A stretch of DNA of 64,000 nucleotides from the NCBI RefSeq assembly GCF_030445035.2, contig NC_080688.1, positions 70,589,449-70,653,448 of the forward strand, in the 5' to 3' direction. Below are positions 59,100-64,000 of this stretch, one piece after another. The translations under genes were made by a program, and so were the position numbers. A model generated the notes under the pieces. It had not been told where the DNA came from and made no database searches. It saw only the letters and a list, made by a program, of their open reading frames with translations. This DNA is from Dasypus novemcinctus. Its lineage: Eukaryota > Chordata > Mammalia > Cingulata > Dasypodidae. How positions within the stretch are numbered: the stretch's first letter is position 1; every line of letters begins with the position of its first letter.

Positions 59100-61540
59100 T
59101 CAGAAAAGCTTTCTTCAAACTAATTTCAACTCCTTATTTTTTATAGTGGGACATTAATAGATACTATATCCTTTTTAAGACTGAAAAATCAAAAACTGGA
59201 TGTATGTACTATTTAAAATATGACATTAAGCAACCACTGGAACTAAAATCAGGTGATAAACTTCCAAATTACCAGAAGCATGAATTTAAATGGAAAACTC
59301 AGACCACCAAGCAAAAACAGAAATAACAGAAAATGACAATAGAATATTTAAAAATCTATTATATAAACACAATGACAGAATTAAAACTGAACATTATCTG
59401 TGATATCAATGAATGTAATGGTAAACACATCTATAAAAGAAAAAAAGATACTCAGATAAGATGAAAATACAAAATTCACCTATAAGTTCTATGCAAGAAA
59501 CATATCTAAAAGCAAAGCAACTAAGAAGGCTGAACATAAAAAGAGCAAAGAAATAGCAAGCAAATACAAACACAAAGAAAGCCAATGTCCCACTATCCCT
59601 ATAAGAAAGATTACTCCAAAGCAAATAGAGTCAAAACAGACAAAGTATAACTCACTATAGTTAACTAACTTCTATAAAATAAATGTTATCTCATCAATAA
59701 ATTTGATGATAAAATTGGAGTATGAATTTCCATGGGGAAAAGCATGTGAATAGACTGAGATCAAAACTTAAGACAGTTCTCCTAACCCCTTATTCTACCT
59801 TCTATCTAGTACCAATATCAGAAAAAGAGAATATCACAACAGATATACAAACATTAAAAATATTATAAGAAAATATTATGAACACCACTAAATTTGAAAA
59901 TTATGAGATGCATAAATTCATAGGAAAACAAAAGTTATCAAAATTGGTATAGGAAACAGAAAATCTGAATATTCATCCCTATATCTACTCAAATAAATTG
60001 AATCTGTAATTAAAAACTTTACCATACAAAAAACTTAGGTTGAGATGACTTCACAATTAATTCTTCAAAAACTTAAAGAAAAATAGCAATCTTATGCAAA
60101 CTCTTTCAGAGACTATAAAGAGGGATCGCCTGCAGGCTCATCAAACAAGGCCAGCAAAATCTTGATACTAAAACTTGACAAGGAAATTGCAAGAAAAAAA
60201 AATACAGGTCATTGTCTCCCAATAATATAATCGCAAAAAATCCTAAACAAAATAATAATAAATCTAAACACTGATAAACAAAATGAAAATACATCATGAC
60301 CAAGTTGGGCTTAATCCAGGAATTCAAGGTTTGTTTAACATTCAAAAATCAAGCAGTGAAATTCACCACATAAACCAAACACTGTAATTGACTATATTAG
60401 CAGAACAAAGAATAAAAGTTATTTCATCATCTCAATAGAGAAAAGGAATTGATAAAATTCAATACCCATTCATGAGAAATAGTAAACTAGGAATAGAATT
60501 GAATTTCCTTAATCTGACAAAGTATATTTATGAAAAACATACAAACATCATATTTAATGGAGAAACATTACAAATGTTCCTTGGTATCACAAATAAGACA
60601 AGGATATCTATTGTCATCACTTTTATTCAAGATTGGATAAGAAGTTCTAGCCAGTAAAATAAGACAAGGGAAAATATCAAAGATATAAACAATCAGCAAG
60701 GAAAAAAATAAAACACCAATTTGCATTTTGTTTGTGTATAAGGTACACAAGAATTACAGATGATTTAGCAAATGAATTTAGGAATCACTGAATACAGTCA
60801 ATATGCAAAACCAATTTATTTCTACATATTAGCAACAAGCAATTACAAAAAACTTTTTAAAATGATACCATTTATACCAGTATCAAAAAACATCAAATAT
60901 CTAGGACTTGATCTAGTGATGTAAAAGATCATCAGACTGAAAAATACAAAACCTTAGAAGAGGGATATACAAGACTTGTGAATAGAAAGATTTAAAATTG
61001 GAAAAATATTTATTATCCTCAAATTAGTCTGTAGATTTATATACTACCAGGATTTGGAGAAAAATGGACAAGCTAAGTCTAAAATTTATGTGAACGGCAA
61101 ACAAATAACCAAGACCATCTTCAGCTAAGAATAACAAGCTGGAAAACATACTACCAGATATCAAAACTCTATAAATTTACAGTAAGTAAGATGGTGTAGT
61201 ATTGGGAAAGAATAGACAAGGAGACCAACGGAGCAGAACAGAGAGTCCAGAAACAGATCCACATATACAAACAGATCAAAGGAATCCATAAACTGACTCT
61301 CACATAAGCAAATAAGTTCATTTATGACATTATGACTTTTATGACAAAAGTGACAATGTGGAGCAAAGGAAAAAGAATGGCCTTATCAATAAATAGGACT
61401 GGGTTAATTGGATATCCATACATGAAAAAAATAAATTCACTTCACATAACACACAAAACTAAATTCCAGATGGATTATAGATTATATATTTTAAAAAATC
61501 AAACAAAATTATTATGATTTAAAGCAACAACAACAACAAA
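59100..61540 (+). mobile_element. L1 LINE ORF2 fragment, old
   Basis: AT-rich sense-strand L1 ORF2 sequence running from before the RT domain to the C-terminal part. 'gaccaagttgggcttaatcc' at about 60298 is the decayed QVGFIP motif of RT. 'aaaattcaatacccattcat' and 'gtttaacattcaaaaatcaa' are further L1 landmarks. There are many stops. The left boundary is uncertain. Confidence 0.75.
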
Positions 61541-61544
61541 GAAT

Positions 61545-62085
61545 TATGAAAGAAAGGAGTGGTGATGATATGGCATTACTTGCCCCACCTCTGGATATTT
61601 TCAGTCATAATAATGTAAACTCTGACTATTTAACCTATTTAATCAAAACTGTGATACAATTATGTTGGGAGCATGAAAGCAGAGAAAGAACTATGTACTC
61701 ATCTCCCATTGTGAGAAGTCAAGAAATGTCTAACACTAACAAAGAAATGGAGAAGTAAGTATATCATTGAGAAATGTGGAGGTAATTACAAAGAGAAATG
61801 GCTAGAATCAAGAATAAATGCTTCTAGTGAAGGTATTAAAAGATAAGAGTTGGGGTAGGCACTATTACTTTAAAAACAAGCTTTTAAAATGGTCCTTTTT
61901 TTTTTTGGTTCATCTATATCCCTGTTACTTTGATAAAAATTTCATGGATCCCACCCCCATGATAGTTGTCATATTTTTAAGTGGACTAGAAAAATACATA
62001 ATGATCAGAAGTTACCAATGAACAACCTACAGATCCAATAAGTTGTATTTTGTTTTTTTCAAATTCACATATATAACCTTTCATA
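61545..62085. other. Intronic stretch, nothing recognised
   Basis: No repeat or exon that I can name. Confidence 0.4.
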
Positions 62086-62089
62086 TGCA

Positions 62090-62715
62090 ACTCTTACTTC
62101 CACGAAGACTGGCATCTCCAAACTGGTTTTCTCTTCTGGGCTCCAATCTACCTAAATATCTCACAATTGCTTTAAAAATATAACTTTTCTAATATTCAGA
62201 TTCATACTTCATTATTTAGGAAAAAATATTGAGCTACCCCTCAGTATTTCCATATTCCTGTCAAAGACATCATTGTCCCAGTCACCTAAATTCTGAGATT
62301 CTTCTCACGGGCATAGGTCATCAGTCAATGAATTCTGTCAATTGTTTTATGACCAGCATAAAACAAGCGCTTATGACTTACACCATAACTTCCTATAAGA
62401 GCTTCCTCAATGGTCTCCTAGCCTTGTCATTCCTCATAATACATATAATAGTGAGATAAGAGCTCTATCTAGAATATTTTCCTCCATGTTTCTTTGCCTT
62501 CACAGACCATATATTGTCATTCCTCTGGGTTTTTTTTTATTGCACATACCAAACATGATACATTATATATGCATTTATTCATCTGTCTCTTCTTGTATTG
62601 CACTAGAAGTTAAGTTCCATGACAGCAGGGGCTTTGTTTTGTTCACTACAGTATCCCTATTACTTAGACCAGTTCCTGGCACAAACCGAGGACTCAATAA
62701 ATAATTTTTGAATGA
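62090..62715 (+). mobile_element. L2 LINE 3' part
   Basis: Sense L2 with a diverged ORF2 end ('ccatattcctgtcaaagaca' region), then 'agttaagttccatgacagca', 'ggggctttgttttgttcact' and the final 'gaggactcaataaataattt'. Confidence 0.7.
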
Positions 62716-62734
62716 ACAAATTATTTCATTATTT

Positions 62735-64000
62735 CAATAAATACACACTAAGCATTGACCATAATGGAGTTAATGGAGATAATGCAATGAAGAACTACAG
62801 TAAAGTTATGGTCAGAAATGGGAAAAGAAGAAACACTAAGGAGGGTCTCTAAGCCCCAACTTGAAGAATCAGAGGTTTGACAAACAGATGAAGTAACATC
62901 TAAATTCAGACTTGAGGGATGAGTAGGAAGCAGCCAATTAAAGGAGAGAAAGGGAACCTCATGAATAAATGATTGGGGTATTCAAGGAAGGCAGGGGAGG
63001 GAATGAACAGCCCGTTCAAAAAGCTGAAAAAGTGTTCCATATGATTTGAATGTAAAACAAGAGAAGAAAATAAGGGCGGAGAGGAAAGCAAAAGCCAAAT
63101 CATGAAGGGCTTTGTAAGTCATGTCAAGGTGTTTTACTGTACCCTAAAAACTAACAGGAAGCATCAAAAGATTTTCAGTAGAATAACACTATCAGATCTA
63201 GATGTCAGACATGGCTTCTGGCTGAAGTTTGAAGAATGCATTGAGGGAAAGAGATGTAGCTCAACCAGTTGGGTACCTGCCTATCACACAGAAGGTCCCA
63301 GGTTTGGGTCCTAGTGCCTCCTAAAGAAAACAAGCAGACACAGAGACCAAAACAATGAGCTGACAAATGAGGGAACCCATCATCGGGTGGGGGGGGATAA
63401 AATAAATAAGTAAATCTTAAATTAAAAAAAAAGAATGCATTGAAGGGAAGAAGATAAGAAGCAGGGAGATGAGAGGAAATAAAAGTTACCTGGTGTAGGG
63501 ATGGAGCAAGTGAACATTTAAGAAGTAGAGCCAATAGGTCTTGTTGACTGATTAGATGTTTGGGGTGAGAGAGAGGGAAAGTCAAGACTGACGCTTAGGT
63601 TTCTGGCTTAGGTAGCCAGTTGGACAGTACTAAATCTCTGAAATAAAGCACATAGAAGAAAGGACCATTTTGACAAGGAGATGATGGAGTTAAGATGAAT
63701 TTGAGATGCTGGAGAGACTTCCAAGTGAAGAATTTTAGTAGATGGTTAGATACAAACAACTGAAGCCCAAGATAAAATATAGGTTTGGGAATCTTTAACA
63801 TACAGACAGTAACAGAAGCTATGGGAATGAATGAAATCACCAATGCAGTGGTAACATTCAGAGAAGAAGATACAGTACTCCCTGGGGGGGAAATCTAACA
63901 TTTTAATAACAGAGAAAAAGGAACCCAAGAAAGGAACTGAGAAAAACAAGGAAGGAGGAAACCCAAGAAAGCACAGTGCCACAGACTGAAGGAGAGTGTT
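62735..64000 (-). mobile_element. L2 LINE, 3' end to RT domain, running off the window
   Basis: The antisense L2 3' end lies near 62740. ORF2 can be followed on the minus strand up to 63982, where the frame contains FIHSHSFCYCLYVKDSQTY, the L2 reverse transcriptase region of the YADD catalytic box, here decayed to YVKD. It is interrupted by a SINE at 63245-63430. Inactive. Confidence 0.85.
63245..63430 (+). mobile_element. Short DAS-type SINE
   Basis: A 186 bp monomer with the tRNA-like head 'gatgtagctcaaccagttgg' and a diverged B box. The perfect 13 bp duplication aagaatgcattga lies at 63232-63244 and 63431-63443. The tail is ataaataagtaaatctt plus A run. It is inserted in the L2 ORF2 remnant. 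Confidence 0.93.

Larger units (their letters stand above)
37490..64000 (-). other. MBD2: MBD2 gene, 3' part (partial at right edge)
   Basis: Span of the last four exons and the introns between them. MBD2 binds symmetrically methylated CpG and recruits the NuRD chromatin-remodelling and deacetylase complex to silence promoters in the nucleus. The methyl-CpG-binding domain exons were searched for by eye on the minus strand up to 64000 and not found, so the last intron seen here is over 16 kb. The 3' boundary is set by the AATAAA at 37509-37514 and is approximate. The assignment rests on residue-level recognition of the C-terminus. Confidence 0.93.
47826..64000 (-). other. MBD2: MBD2 intron, continuing past the window
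   Basis: More than 16 kb of intron, acceptor at 47826-47831. No exon with similarity to upstream MBD2 was found. The content is repeats (listed) and unassigned AT-rich DNA, including 49040-49860, 51180-51990, 53420-54200 and 54430-55440, where I recognise nothing. Confidence 0.8.

Noticed and set aside
47830..64000. Further MBD2 exons, or the H/ACA snoRNA that human MBD2 hosts in an intron
   Set aside because: No minus-strand stretch matching upstream MBD2 coding sequence or a clear H/ACA structure with an ACA box was found by eye. They probably lie beyond the window.

Overview
This is mammalian nuclear DNA from a xenarthran, most probably an armadillo such as Dasypus. The evidence is at least seven copies of the armadillo-type tRNA-Ala-derived SINEs (DAS-like, with RNA polymerase III B boxes, A-rich tails and target-site duplications), L1 with a lineage-specific 5' region, and a dispersed 1.4 kb retroposon family that I cannot match to any repeat known from other placental orders. 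Older mammalian repeats (L2, MIR, MLT1-type LTRs, hAT MITEs) form the background. There are no prokaryotic features, and the provided open reading frames are almost all chance or repeat-derived.

The one host gene I can support is MBD2 (methyl-CpG-binding domain protein 2), on the minus strand. Its 3' part lies in the window: three coding exons (47735-47825, 46336-46513, 41397-41535) and a separate 3'UTR exon (about 37490-38027). All junctions are GT-AG and the reading frame is continuous. The exons encode the C-terminal 131 residues: part of the NuRD-binding region, then the coiled coil that pairs with GATAD2A (p66alpha), then the acidic tail. From 47826 to the right edge is intron; the methyl-CpG-binding domain exons lie beyond 64000.

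Layout. 1-680: nothing recognised. 690-8400: an old near-full-length minus-strand L1 with four SINE or other insertions nested in it. 8410-12930: largely unique, with one hAT MITE and an L2 fragment. 12930-15960: broken plus-strand L1 pieces with a nested LTR-like element and a SINE. 16080-17360: L2. 17950-18720: an isolated CpG island carrying a GGGCGC hexamer repeat, about 19 kb beyond the 3' end of MBD2, with no gene identified. 18720-37490: intergenic DNA with MIR, L2, MLT1-type LTR and three copies of the lineage-specific retroposon family, one with an apparent 3' transduction. 37490-64000: MBD2 exons and introns, filled with LTR, L1, L2, MIR and SINE copies.

No new multi-gene system is visible. 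The observations most worth checking are the uncatalogued retroposon family with its 3'-transduced copy, the orphan CpG island, and retroposons lying within a few hundred bases of MBD2 exons.
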